A DNA stretch of 64,000 nucleotides from Acidobacteriota bacterium (GTDB lineage: Bacteria > Acidobacteriota > Terriglobia > Terriglobales > Acidobacteriaceae): assembly GCA_016196065.1 (NCBI GenBank), contig JACPYL010000027.1, positions 124,001 to 188,000 on the forward strand, written 5' to 3'. The position numbers and the translations under genes were made by a program. How positions within the stretch are numbered: position 1 is the stretch's first letter; the number at the start of each line of letters is the position of its first letter. Shown piece by piece: positions 1-9,514 of this stretch. A model generated the notes under the pieces. That model was not told where the DNA came from and made no database searches. It was given only the letters and a program-made list of their open reading frames with translations.

Positions 1-1
1 A

Positions 2-1828
<1,827 letters not shown>

Positions 1829-1832
1829 GAAA

Positions 1833-1856
1833 TGCCGGCGAGTCGCCGGCGCTACG
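1833..1856. repeat. Dispersed GC palindrome with CTACG tail, copy 1
   Basis: The motif tgccggcga/gtcgccggcg is followed by CTACG. It lies between the convergent ends of ligA and the DinB-like gene, so the hairpin could also help end transcription. A virtually identical copy is at 59932-59956 and a reverse-oriented relative at 19970-19994. Confidence 0.75.
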
Positions 1857-1857
1857 T

Positions 1858-2376
1858 TTACTTCTTGGCCGACGGCGGTGTGACGCCGTTCAGGCGCAGG
1901 TACATGGCCTGTGCGCCGTAGTGATCCGACCAACTGCTGGCCAGGCCGAGGGCCACCCGCGCATGCGTGACTTTTTGACCGAAGGCTTCGGTCATGTCAC
2001 CGAGTTTGGAGTCGTCCATTTTCGCAAGCGCATCGGAGCAAAAATCGAACGACGCTTTTGTTGCGGACAGAAGCTTGTCCTTGGCGTCGGTTTCCTTGGC
2101 TTCGTCGACCTTGGGAGCGGGGACATCGGAAACTTTGCTGCAGAAGGTGTAGTTGGCCTCGATGATGTGCGCGACCAGGTGTCCGTACGTCATCTGGTCA
2201 GGAGTGGGTTTGTAGTTGAACTTGTCGGCGGGCATGGCTTCCACAGCTGCGACGATATTTTTTTGGCGTCCAGTGAGGCCTTCGCGCAGAGCGGTGCTGA
2301 CCGGATTTTTGACTTGGCCGAAAGCGGTGGCAGCTGCGATCAATACTAGGGCGGAAATCCAACCAGTTTTCTTCAT
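1858..2376 (-). CDS. Secreted DinB-like four-helix protein
   Basis: A 172-residue protein with an N-terminal signal peptide (MKKTGW then a hydrophobic stretch ending A-T-A-F-G-Q) and a DinB-type helical bundle. The helix containing Y-G-H-L-V-A-H-I and the later W-S-D-H-Y-G supply candidate metal-binding histidines. DinB/YfiT proteins are often metal-dependent thiol transferases, but the substrate here is unknown. I chose the start at 2376 over the longer frame (to 2430) because GGAGGA sits just upstream and the signal peptide begins there. It is followed on the same strand by nothing but a palindrome and the ligA end. Confidence 0.8.
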   Translation of the reverse strand: MKKTGWISALVLIAAATAFGQVKNPVSTALREGLTGRQKNIVAAVEAMPADKFNYKPTPDQMTYGHLVAHIIEANYTFCSKVSDVPAPKVDEAKETDAKDKLLSATKASFDFCSDALAKMDDSKLGDMTEAFGQKVTHARVALGLASSWSDHYGAQAMYLRLNGVTPPSAKK

Positions 2377-2405
2377 AGAATCCTCCGATGGGCCGGGACA
2401 GGATA

Positions 2406-2433
2406 ACGCGGGCGAGGGCGCCCGCGCCACATG
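2406..2433. repeat. GGGCGCCC-centred dispersed palindrome, intergenic copy
   Basis: A copy of the element whose core reads gcgagggcgcccgcgccaca. It lies between the YceI and DinB-like genes. Closely matching copies occur inside prmC (7191-7214), trmFO (21083-21109) and moeA (59518-59543), where they are translated. Confidence 0.8.
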
Positions 2434-2435
2434 GG

Positions 2436-3023
2436 CTATTTGCCGGCGACGATTTCTAATACGATTTCGATTACGTCCTTCACCTTCACTGCTCCACCGG
2501 CAATGCTTACTGGAGCAATTCCAAAATCCGTCTGTTTGAGTCTTACCGATCCGGTGTATCGGCCGTTAGACTCGGCAATCGGGAACTCGATAGCATGTGT
2601 CGTTCCATGGAGGGTGAGATCGCCCTTCACCTGGTAGCGGCCGCCGTCCTGCGGCGTGATGGAAGTTGAGGCGAAACGTATCTCGGGAAACTTCTGGACG
2701 TCGAGCACTTTCTCGCTCTTCATGGTCTGCTCGATTTCGGCGCGCTCGGATTCCTTGACACCTTCGTCGATGACCTTCATGTCTTTCGTGTTGAGTGTCA
2801 ACGAGATGGTTCGCTTTTGTGCGTCCATGCGGCTGGTAGCGAGCGGCGCCTGAATCGTATGGTTATGGGCAAAGGCTGAGAACAATCCTGATTTCTCCAC
2901 TTTCACCGTGATGCTTGAGCGCGCATGGTCAATGTCAACCGCCTGCGCGCCAGCGAAGTGGCACGCCATGGCTACTACTACACCGCAGATGAAATTTCGC
3001 ATGATGGCTAAGTCTATTCTCAT
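2436..3023 (-). CDS. YceI family secreted lipocalin-like protein
   Basis: About 195 residues: a signal peptide (ending A-G-A-Q-A) followed by the YceI fold. The opening A-V-D-I-D-H-A-R-S-S-I-T-V-K-V strand and the V-K-G-D-L-T-L-H-G-T-T strand near the middle are characteristic. YceI proteins are periplasmic beta-barrels that bind polyisoprenoid or amphiphilic ligands; the ligand here cannot be inferred. AGAGGTG upstream supports the start at 3023. A start at 3002 would also leave a usable signal peptide but lacks a ribosome site. It is divergent from the CDF transporter. Confidence 0.85.
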   Translation of the reverse strand: MRIDLAIMRNFICGVVVAMACHFAGAQAVDIDHARSSITVKVEKSGLFSAFAHNHTIQAPLATSRMDAQKRTISLTLNTKDMKVIDEGVKESERAEIEQTMKSEKVLDVQKFPEIRFASTSITPQDGGRYQVKGDLTLHGTTHAIEFPIAESNGRYTGSVRLKQTDFGIAPVSIAGGAVKVKDVIEIVLEIVAGK

Positions 3024-3103
3024 TGGACGGCACCTCTGACCAGTTGGATGCATCTACCTGACATAGGCTTGATGACACTCTTCCCACGCCTTAGACTTGA
3101 AAC

Positions 3104-4036
3104 ATGCATGTCCATGCCGGCCACGGACATTCCGAGCGGACGGGGCGAGTACTGCGTATCTCCCTGATCGCGACCGCGCTCTACATTGTCTTGCTGGTTG
3201 TGGCCGGAATCCGCGCCCATTCTCTGGCGCTGCTTTCCGAGGCTGGACATAACCTCTCTGATTTTCTCGCATTGCTGCTTTCTCTCCTCGCCGTCTATTT
3301 CGAAGGCCGTCCGCCCAGCGCCACCAAGACCTACGGATACCGCCGTGCCGGTGTTTTGGCGGCTCTCGTCAATGCGCTCTCGTTGATCGTAGTCGCGTTC
3401 TTTATTTTTTACGAAGCATTCCAGCGTTGGCGGACGCCGGAGCATGTTCACGCCGAAACCATGATCGGCGTAGCTGCTGCCGGAGTGGTCATGAACGGCG
3501 CGATTGCCATCCTGTTGTGGCGAGCGGGACGCGACGTGAACCTGCGCAGCGCGTTTATCCACGAGATTGGCGACACGCTATCGACCGCCGCCGTGATCGC
3601 GGGTGGATGGGCCATCCTGCTCACCGGACAATACTGGATCGATGCGGCCCTGTCGTTCGGAATCGGCGCGCTCATTCTGTGGTCGAGTTTCGGGATCGTT
3701 CGCGAGACGCTTAACATTCTGCTCGAAGGCACGCCCCGCGGGATGTCCCTGCGTGGAGTGGAGCAGGCGATGCGATCGATTGCCGGAGTGAGTGACGTTC
3801 ACGATCTGCACGTGTGGTGTATTGGATCGGAAAATTATGCGCTGTCGGCGCATGTGAAAATTGCCGACATCACCACTTCCGAGAGTGACACGATTTTGCG
3901 CGCCATCAACGATCGGCTGGGACACGAATTTGAAATTCACCACACGACGATCCAGTTCGAACATGTGGCGTGTGAAACGGTTCACGGCTGCGTGGGCGTG
4001 GTGAGCGAGCAGCACGAGCACAGCCACGGAAGTTGA
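3104..4036 (+). CDS. Cation diffusion facilitator (Zn/Cd/Co) transporter
   Basis: A 310-residue inner-membrane antiporter of the CDF/CzcD family that exports divalent metal ions against protons. It has a His-rich N-terminus (H-V-H-A-G-H-G-H) and six predicted membrane segments. The two intramembrane metal sites are H49-x3-D53 (in E-A-G-H-N-L-S-D) and H152-x3-D156 (in H-E-I-G-D). The cytoplasmic C-terminal ferredoxin-like domain includes D-V-H-D-L-H-V-W. A second His-rich stretch closes the protein (E-Q-H-E-H-S-H-G-S). Metal specificity is not fixed by sequence; zinc is most common for this subgroup. Confidence 0.93.
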   Translation: MHVHAGHGHSERTGRVLRISLIATALYIVLLVVAGIRAHSLALLSEAGHNLSDFLALLLSLLAVYFEGRPPSATKTYGYRRAGVLAALVNALSLIVVAFFIFYEAFQRWRTPEHVHAETMIGVAAAGVVMNGAIAILLWRAGRDVNLRSAFIHEIGDTLSTAAVIAGGWAILLTGQYWIDAALSFGIGALILWSSFGIVRETLNILLEGTPRGMSLRGVEQAMRSIAGVSDVHDLHVWCIGSENYALSAHVKIADITTSESDTILRAINDRLGHEFEIHHTTIQFEHVACETVHGCVGVVSEQHEHSHGS

Positions 4037-4196
4037 TGTTGCTTCTTCTTCGCCTAAGCATCTGAAACACAACCAGATAGCTGGCCGAAGCCCTGTTTGG
4101 CCAAGTCATTTTCTCCGAGATCGCGTTGCGAAAAATCGGCCTCCGTGTGGTACCCTCACTAGGAGTCGTTCCTCCCCGAAGGATCATCTAATTTCC

Positions 4197-5183
4197 ATGC
4201 GTCGTTGGCGGCAACATTTACGGTTTCTGGCGGCTGTGCAACTCCTTCCTGCGCTTGAGAGTGGCGAGGAAATCCTCGTCGGCGGTCAAGCCGTGATGGA
4301 AGGCGTGATGATGCGCTCCCCGCACGCCTGGGGAATTGCTGTCCGCAAGGCCTCCGGCGAAATTGTGACGCATAGCGAGCCGCTCGAACGACCTTCCGAA
4401 AAGCACAAGTGGATGGGCTGGCCCGTCGTTCGTGGCGTAATGACGCTCGGGCACGCTATGTCGCTCGGCTTCCGCGCACTGAAATTTTCGGCGAATGCTG
4501 CCCTGGATGAAATCCCTCCCAATGAAGATGGCAAGAAGTTTGAAATCAGCGGCTGGGTCGCGGGCATCAACATCGCATTTTCGGTGGCGTTCTTCATTTT
4601 GATGTACAAATTTCTGCCCCTGCTGGCGACCACGGAACTGAAGAAAGTCAATCCGATCTTCGGCGAGCAGTTTGTCTTCAACTTCGTGGATGGCATGATC
4701 AGGATTGCGCTCTTCCTGCTCTTTGTCTGGGGTGTGTCGTTGTGGAAGGATATCCGCCGCGTTTACGAATATCACGGGGCGGAGCACAAGACTGTTTTTG
4801 CGTTTGAAAATGGCGATCCGCTGAATACGGGCGCGATCCAGAAATATTCGACTTACCATCCGCGCTGCGGGACGAGCTTCCTGATGACCGTGATGATCAT
4901 CTCCATGCTGGTGTACATGGCGATTCCGGTCCATACATTCTGGGCGCGCTTTGGAATTCGCATCGCGCTGTTGCCGCTGATTGCCGGAGCGTCCTACGAG
5001 ATCATTCGATTCGCCGCCAAGCATCGCGGATCGCTGTTCGCGCTCATGACGGCTCCCGGCCTCTGGCTGCAGCGAATCACCACGCAACCTCCCGACGACC
5101 GCCAGGTAGAATGCGCGATCATCGCCCTCGATCAAGCTATGGCGCTTGAGAAAGAGCGCGGCGGCGAGTTGGTGATTGCTTAG
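4197..5183 (+). CDS. DUF1385 / YqhQ family membrane protein
   Basis: A 328-residue multi-pass membrane protein. The signature V-G-G-Q-A-V-M-E-G-V-M-M-R begins near residue 28, and the conserved Y-H-G-A-E-H-K-T ... H-P-R-C-G-T-S-F region is in the middle. The molecular function of the family is not established. In many bacteria, including acidobacteria, it sits immediately before prfA and prmC, which fits the layout here except for the inserted four-helix-bundle gene. The first 25 residues are poorly conserved, so the exact start is less certain. Confidence 0.88.
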   Translation: MRRWRQHLRFLAAVQLLPALESGEEILVGGQAVMEGVMMRSPHAWGIAVRKASGEIVTHSEPLERPSEKHKWMGWPVVRGVMTLGHAMSLGFRALKFSANAALDEIPPNEDGKKFEISGWVAGINIAFSVAFFILMYKFLPLLATTELKKVNPIFGEQFVFNFVDGMIRIALFLLFVWGVSLWKDIRRVYEYHGAEHKTVFAFENGDPLNTGAIQKYSTYHPRCGTSFLMTVMIISMLVYMAIPVHTFWARFGIRIALLPLIAGASYEIIRFAAKHRGSLFALMTAPGLWLQRITTQPPDDRQVECAIIALDQAMALEKERGGELVIA

Positions 5184-5184
5184 G

Positions 5185-5216
5185 CGTCGTTCGCGGTTCG
5201 TCCTTCGCTATTCGCC
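5185..5216 (+). repeat. Heptad-repeat arm, left side of the four-helix-bundle unit (H1-L)
   Basis: Four consecutive 7-nt units of the form C-G-Y-N-N-T-T (5185-5191, 5192-5198, 5199-5205, 5206-5212) plus a partial fifth. They start two bases after the yqhQ stop. The reverse complement of 5705-5732 is also exactly four such units. Aligned unit by unit, the arms differ at six bases, all at unit positions 3, 4 or 5. Confidence 0.85.
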
Positions 5217-5322
5217 CAATGACTTAGCGTCTCCAACTCGGAACTGATTCATCACAAAATGCGTGGTCAGATGTCGCTGCGGAACATGGCACGGCTCGCT
5301 TACTTTTTGAGCGGAGGCGTAC

Positions 5323-5697
5323 ATGGCGACAAAATGTTCGTATCGAGACCTGCGCATCTGGCAAGAGGCGGTCGAACTAGCGCTAACGATCTACCGTGCT
5401 ACGGCGACGTTCCCCAGGCACGAGCTGTATGGGTTGACTTCTCAAATGCGGCGGGCGGCGGTCTCTGTATCGAGTAACATAGCCGAGGGCAAGGGCTACA
5501 ACTCTGACGGAGATTTCGGACGGTTTCTGTTTCATGCGCGCGGGTCGCTACTGGAGCTTCAGACTCAGATTGTGATCGCGGGCGGTTTAGAATATTTGCA
5601 GAAAGACGACATATCGAAGCTCACATTGGTCACCGACAGGCTGGGCCGCGGCTTGAACGGTTTGATCCAATCGGTTCGAGGAGCAAAAGCGGCTTAG
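5323..5697 (+). CDS. Four-helix-bundle protein (S23 / bAvd-like, TIGR02436 type)
   Basis: A 124-residue all-helical protein. The family signature is clear: Y-R-D-L-x-I-W-Q-E-A near the start, [19 protein letters not shown] at about residues 38-56, then [14 protein letters not shown]. Relatives are encoded in intervening sequences of 23S rRNA genes. The structurally similar Avd protein assists the reverse transcriptase of diversity-generating retroelements by binding RNA. No rRNA or reverse transcriptase is present here. GCGGAGG lies 5 bases before the ATG. The gene interrupts the usual yqhQ-prfA order and sits between two heptad-repeat arms, so I infer it belongs to a mobile or selfish unit. 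Cargo-independent function is unknown. Confidence 0.9.
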   Translation: MATKCSYRDLRIWQEAVELALTIYRATATFPRHELYGLTSQMRRAAVSVSSNIAEGKGYNSDGDFGRFLFHARGSLLELQTQIVIAGGLEYLQKDDISKLTLVTDRLGRGLNGLIQSVRGAKAA

Positions 5698-5704
5698 CCC
5701 TCGG

Positions 5705-5732
5705 AATCGCGAACGACGAAGGACGAAGGACG
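5705..5732 (-). repeat. Heptad-repeat arm, right side of the four-helix-bundle unit (H1-R)
   Basis: Exactly four 7-nt units when read on the minus strand. The arm ends on the base before the prfA start codon, and its aaggacg (5726-5732) is the apparent Shine-Dalgarno region of prfA. The element therefore appears to have supplied the translation signal of an essential gene. Confidence 0.85.
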
Positions 5733-6812
5733 ATGTTTGAACGCTTAGACCAAACCGAGAAGCGGTACGAAGAACTGACGCAGTTACTCTCCTTGCCGGA
5801 GACGATGAATGACTCCGCCAAATTCCAGAAGACTGCCAAGGCGCACAGCGAAGTTGCGCCCATCGTCGAGAAGTATCGCGAGTACAAGGATCTGAAACGC
5901 GGCATCGCTGAAAGCAAGGCCATGCTCGCGGATGAATCCGATGCGGAGATGCGCGCTTACGCTGAAGAGGAACTCGCGAAGCTCGAGCCGCGTGTGAGCG
6001 GTGTTGAAGAGGAACTCAAGGTCCTGCTGCTGCCGAAAGATCCTAACGACGAAAAGAACGTCATCCTCGAAATCCGCGCCGGCACCGGGGGAGACGAATC
6101 GACGCTCTTTGTCGCCGAAGTCTTTCGCATGTATAACCGCTACGCGGAAGCGCAGAAGTGGAAAGTTGAGGTGCTGTCTACGTCGGAATCAGGCGTGGGC
6201 GGCATGAAAGAAGTGATCGCTTTAATCGAGGGCGACCGGGTCTATTCGCGTCTGAAATATGAAAGCGGCGTGCATCGCGTGCAGCGCGTACCCGCCACCG
6301 AGCAGCAGGGACGGGTGCATACTTCCGCGATCACCGTGGCCGTGCTGCCGGAAGCGGAAGATGTCGACGTCAAGATCGAAGCCAAGGATCTTCGTATCGA
6401 CACGTTCTGTTCTTCGGGTCCGGGCGGACAGTCGGTGAACACGACGTATTCGGCCGTGCGCATTACGCATATCCCTACCAATACCGTTGTCAGTTGCCAG
6501 GACGAAAAATCGCAGATCAAGAACCGCGAAAAAGGGATGCGCGTTTTGCGTTCGCGCCTGTATGAAATCGAAATGCAGAAACAGCAGGATGCGCTCGCCA
6601 AGGAACGCAAGCAGATGGTTGGCTCCGGCGATCGCTCCGAGAAAATCCGCACCTATAACTTCCCGCAGAACCGTCTCACCGATCACCGCATCGGGTTCAC
6701 CATCCACCAGCTCGAGCAAGTGATGGACGGCAAGATCCAGCCACTGATCGATGCGCTCATCAGCCACTACCAGGCGGAGAAGATGAAACAGGAATCCGAA
6801 GTCGCCGTATGA
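5733..6812 (+). CDS. prfA: Peptide chain release factor 1
   Basis: A 359-residue cytoplasmic protein that recognises UAA and UAG stop codons and triggers hydrolysis of the peptidyl-tRNA. The stop-codon tripeptide P-A-T (residues 187-189, in R-V-P-A-T-E) marks it as RF1 rather than RF2. The catalytic G-G-Q is at 231-233. PrmC, which methylates this glutamine, is the next gene 16 bases downstream, so the two are probably co-transcribed. The start codon directly abuts a heptad-repeat arm. Confidence 0.97.
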   Translation: MFERLDQTEKRYEELTQLLSLPETMNDSAKFQKTAKAHSEVAPIVEKYREYKDLKRGIAESKAMLADESDAEMRAYAEEELAKLEPRVSGVEEELKVLLLPKDPNDEKNVILEIRAGTGGDESTLFVAEVFRMYNRYAEAQKWKVEVLSTSESGVGGMKEVIALIEGDRVYSRLKYESGVHRVQRVPATEQQGRVHTSAITVAVLPEAEDVDVKIEAKDLRIDTFCSSGPGGQSVNTTYSAVRITHIPTNTVVSCQDEKSQIKNREKGMRVLRSRLYEIEMQKQQDALAKERKQMVGSGDRSEKIRTYNFPQNRLTDHRIGFTIHQLEQVMDGKIQPLIDALISHYQAEKMKQESEVAV

Positions 6813-6828
6813 GCGTGAGACGTAATTC

Positions 6829-7713
6829 ATGCAGCTCCGCGAATCCCTAACTTCCGCGATCGCCCGCCTGACCGCGGAGCATGTTCCTTCGCCGCGCATG
6901 AATGCCGAGTTGCTCATCATGTTCACGCTCGATTGCGATCGGGCTTATCTCTACGCGCATCCGGAGCGCGAACTAACGGCCAACGAAAGCGAGCGCTACA
7001 ACGAGGCGATTGCCCGCCGCGCCACTGGTGTTCCCGCGCAGTACATCACTGGACATCAGGAATTCTGGGGACTGGATCTGATCGTCTCTCCCGCTGTCTT
7101 GATTCCACGGCCAGAGACGGAGCATGTGGTTGAGACGGTTCTGGAACTGATACGGATGAGGGACGAAGAGACAAAGCAGGATCAACTCCAGGGGGCGGGG
7201 GCGCCCGCTCCACTTTTTCGCGTCGTCGACGTTGGCACTGGCTCCGGAGCCATCGCGCTGGCGCTGGCCAAGGAACTTCCGAACGCCGAAATCCACGCGA
7301 CCGATATTTCTGCGGTGGCGCTCGAGGTAGCGCAGACCAACGCTGCGCGTCACGAGTTCACCTTGCGAACTACTTTCCATCACACGGACCTGTTGAGCGG
7401 ACTGCCCCGTGGAGAATTCGATTTCGTGGTTTCCAATCCGCCCTATGTGGGGGAGTCTGAAGAAGAACAAGTGCAGCTCGAAGTGCGGAAGTTCGAGCCC
7501 CGAAATGCTGTGTTTTCCGGGCGAACGGGTCTGGAAGTCATTGAAAAGCTGATTCCTCAGGCCCGCGAGGCGCTTCGCCCTGGGGGGTGGCTTGTATTCG
7601 AAATCAGCGGCACCATCGTCGAGCGGGTGCGGGCGCTGCTCACTGGTTGGACCGACATCAAAATTACAAATGATCTGCAAGGAATTGCACGTGTGGCAAG
7701 GGCCCGCAGGTAG
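6829..7713 (+). CDS. prmC: Release factor glutamine methyltransferase PrmC/HemK
   Basis: A 294-residue SAM-dependent methyltransferase that modifies the GGQ glutamine of release factors. It shows the N-terminal helical substrate domain with the motif T-G-H-Q-E-F-W-G at about 74-81, I-P-R-P-E-T-E at 92-98, SAM-binding D-V-G-T-G-S-G at 134-140, and catalytic N-P-P-Y at 203-206. Oddly, residues about 108-130 carry an extra segment containing Q-G-A-G-A-P-A-P. It is encoded by a dispersed palindrome (7191-7214) placed just before the SAM-binding strand, and the frame is preserved. Confidence 0.96.
   Translation: MQLRESLTSAIARLTAEHVPSPRMNAELLIMFTLDCDRAYLYAHPERELTANESERYNEAIARRATGVPAQYITGHQEFWGLDLIVSPAVLIPRPETEHVVETVLELIRMRDEETKQDQLQGAGAPAPLFRVVDVGTGSGAIALALAKELPNAEIHATDISAVALEVAQTNAARHEFTLRTTFHHTDLLSGLPRGEFDFVVSNPPYVGESEEEQVQLEVRKFEPRNAVFSGRTGLEVIEKLIPQAREALRPGGWLVFEISGTIVERVRALLTGWTDIKITNDLQGIARVARARR
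7191..7214 (+). repeat. GGGCGCCC palindrome inserted in frame in prmC
   Basis: The core reads gcgggggcgcccgctccac and is translated as A-G-A-P-A-P. It is the same element, orientation and reading frame as the copies in trmFO and moeA. It lies at a domain boundary, where an extra loop would be tolerated. Confidence 0.85.
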
Positions 7714-7782
7714 TTCGGTCTCGCCCGATCTCGCGTGACTCACCCGTCTTTGCCATAGACCAGCGCTCCTGAATTTGCCATA

Positions 7783-8238
7783 ATGCAAAGGCTTCACGAG
7801 GTTAAGCGTTTGAAAAGAATTTTCCCATTTTTCGGAGCGGCGTCCGGTACCCAGCTGGGACCTCTCGAACAACAGCTGCTGGAAGCGCTGTGGATGCGCG
7901 GCAATGCCACGGTCCGCGAACTGCTTGACGATGAAAAAATCACGCAGGCGTACACCACCGTCATGACCACGCTCGACCGCCTGTACAAGAAGAAGTTTCT
8001 CGATCGCGTGTCTGAAGGCCGGGCGTTCCGCTATTCTCCGTGTCAAAGCGCCGATGAACTTCGCCGCGTTGCTGCGGTCGAAGGCATCCGGCAGCTGATC
8101 GGATCTGCCGAAGCGTCTTCGTTGCCGCTTTCCTATCTGGTCGAAGCTCTCAGCACGCATGACGCGCAGTTACTCGATGAACTGCAGATCCTGGTCGAAC
8201 GCAAACGCAAAGAACTGAGGAAAGCGGAGCAGGAATAA
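7783..8238 (+). CDS. BlaI/MecI/CopY family transcriptional repressor
   Basis: A 151-residue winged-helix repressor. The DNA-binding domain covers about residues 24-95 (G-P-L-E-Q-Q-L-L-E-A-L-W ... Y-T-T-V-M-T-T-L-D-R-L-Y-K-K-K-F-L), the standard BlaI recognition-helix region. A C-terminal dimerisation helix follows. Its stop codon overlaps the ATG of the M56 metallopeptidase by one base, the normal arrangement for a repressor cleaved after its membrane protease senses a signal. The 24-residue N-terminal tail is longer than usual, so a slightly later start is possible. The direct repeat ttgccata (7749-7756 and 7774-7781) upstream could be an operator, which is speculative. Confidence 0.92.
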   Translation: MQRLHEVKRLKRIFPFFGAASGTQLGPLEQQLLEALWMRGNATVRELLDDEKITQAYTTVMTTLDRLYKKKFLDRVSEGRAFRYSPCQSADELRRVAAVEGIRQLIGSAEASSLPLSYLVEALSTHDAQLLDELQILVERKRKELRKAEQE

Positions 8239-9176
8239 TGTTCGCTCTTCGCGGCATCGCCGTTTCGCTGACGTTCTTCGTCGTTTTGTACTGCCTGTTG
8301 TCTCTGATCGTGGTTTCTTCGTGGCGCGTTGTAAATCTCTTGCGTGGAATCTCGGCGCATGCCCAAGCGAGCTTGCTGTTCTGGACGCGAGTCTTTCCCT
8401 TGCTGGCCGCTGGTTTGATTACGCTAGTCTTTGCGGTACCTTCCTTCATTATTTTTGAACCCCGCTCGATCGACGAAGACATCGCATTGCCTCTGGTTCT
8501 CGGCCTCGGATGTCTGCTCTTGTTTGCCTTGGGTATATACCGTGTTATCGCGGCACAGCGAAAAGCCACGCATGTGATTGCAGGCTGGCTGAGGGGAGCG
8601 ACCGTGGTTGACGCCGGCGTGAATATGCCCACCTTCTGCACCAGCCGGGGGACACCGCCCCTTACGCTCGTCGGCGTACGCTCACCCCGAGTAGTCGTTT
8701 CGGGGACGACCGTTGCTTTGCTGAGTTCCGACGAGCTACGGGTTGCCGTGCGACACGAAGTCGCGCACATGCGCTCGCGCGATAACCTGAAGAAGCTGGC
8801 CTTTCATTGTTCCCCATTCCCAGGGATGGCCGGCCTGGAAAGTGCATGGCACGAAGCTGCGGAACTGGCCGCGGATGATGGCGCGGTTGCCAGCCTGAGC
8901 GATGCCCTCGACCTGGCCGCCGCTCTGATCAAGCTTTCGCGCCTGCTGCCCGTCGGCAACGCGCCCGCTTTTACGATGACCCTGGTGGGCTCGCCCGGCT
9001 CTGTCACGAGCAGAGTGGAACGTCTTTTGGCCTGGAACCGCTTGCGGCCCCACGCCGTGCAAACGCGCTGGCACTACGCCGCTCCCGTGGCGCTCGCGGC
9101 GATCGTTTGCGCCGCCGCTGTTTATAGTCCTGCGCTCGCCCAGACCCACCGAATTACGGAGTGGCTGGTCCGCTAA
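8238..9176 (+). CDS. M56 (BlaR1-type) membrane metallopeptidase
   Basis: A 312-residue membrane protein with four or so predicted transmembrane segments. The gluzincin motif H-E-V-A-H is near residue 174 (V-R-H-E-V-A-H-M-R-S-R-D-N), and A-E-L-A-A-D-D-G supplies the third zinc ligand region. It lacks the penicillin-binding sensor domain of BlaR1, so the signal it senses is unknown. It is translationally coupled to the BlaI-type repressor and presumably inactivates it. Both may regulate a distant target, or the TonB receptor downstream beyond a palindrome island. Confidence 0.88.
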   Translation: MFALRGIAVSLTFFVVLYCLLSLIVVSSWRVVNLLRGISAHAQASLLFWTRVFPLLAAGLITLVFAVPSFIIFEPRSIDEDIALPLVLGLGCLLLFALGIYRVIAAQRKATHVIAGWLRGATVVDAGVNMPTFCTSRGTPPLTLVGVRSPRVVVSGTTVALLSSDELRVAVRHEVAHMRSRDNLKKLAFHCSPFPGMAGLESAWHEAAELAADDGAVASLSDALDLAAALIKLSRLLPVGNAPAFTMTLVGSPGSVTSRVERLLAWNRLRPHAVQTRWHYAAPVALAAIVCAAAVYSPALAQTHRITEWLVR

Positions 9177-9239
9177 GGCGCGCTTTATTTTCCCGTTAGG
9201 CTTGCTCAAATCTAAGTGGTGCCTCAATTTTCAAGCAGA

Positions 9240-9486
9240 TGTCCCGAAGGGACAATTGAAAGTAACCCGCCAGTTTACTGGCGGGTTGGGGCCATTTCTG
9301 AAGTCAAGTGCCGTGGGCACGACTGAATTTTCACTGGCCGCATCCCCGAGATCAGTCGTCCCTCTCGGGACTTTTTCATCCTTACGCGGGCCTGACCCGG
9401 CGTTGAAACGCCGGGCTATTGTCAGCTGTCCCTCCGGGACGGTTTCAGACTGAGCTCCTGCTCAAAACTACTACTACTGGTAGTAG
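9240..9486. repeat. Palindrome island (REP-like cluster) in the 338-bp gap before the TonB receptor
   Basis: The gap 9177-9514 holds no gene but at least seven short perfect hairpins: TGTCCC/GGGACA (9240-9254), AACCCGCCAG/CTGGCGGGTT (9264-9287), GTGCC/GGCAC (9308-9320), GTCCC/GGGAC followed by TTTTT (9358-9376), CCCGGCG/CGCCGGG (9396-9415), GTCCC/GGGAC (9428-9440) and CTACTAC/GTAGTAG (9468-9486). The GTCCC-TCC-GGGAC and CCCGGCG-TTGAAA-CGCCGGG modules look like REP-type units. The one with a T run could end transcription of the M56 gene. No RAYT transposase is in the window. Confidence 0.8.
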
Positions 9487-9514
9487 AAATGGCTTCCTCT
9501 GTAAGCTGCCACCC

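Noticed and set aside
4218-5135. Minus-strand frame (305 codons) within the DUF1385 gene
   Set aside because: Antisense shadow of a conserved gene, without a domain.
9419-9514. Upstream start for the TonB receptor
   Set aside because: The extra 32 codons are within the palindrome island, and the signal peptide begins at 9515.
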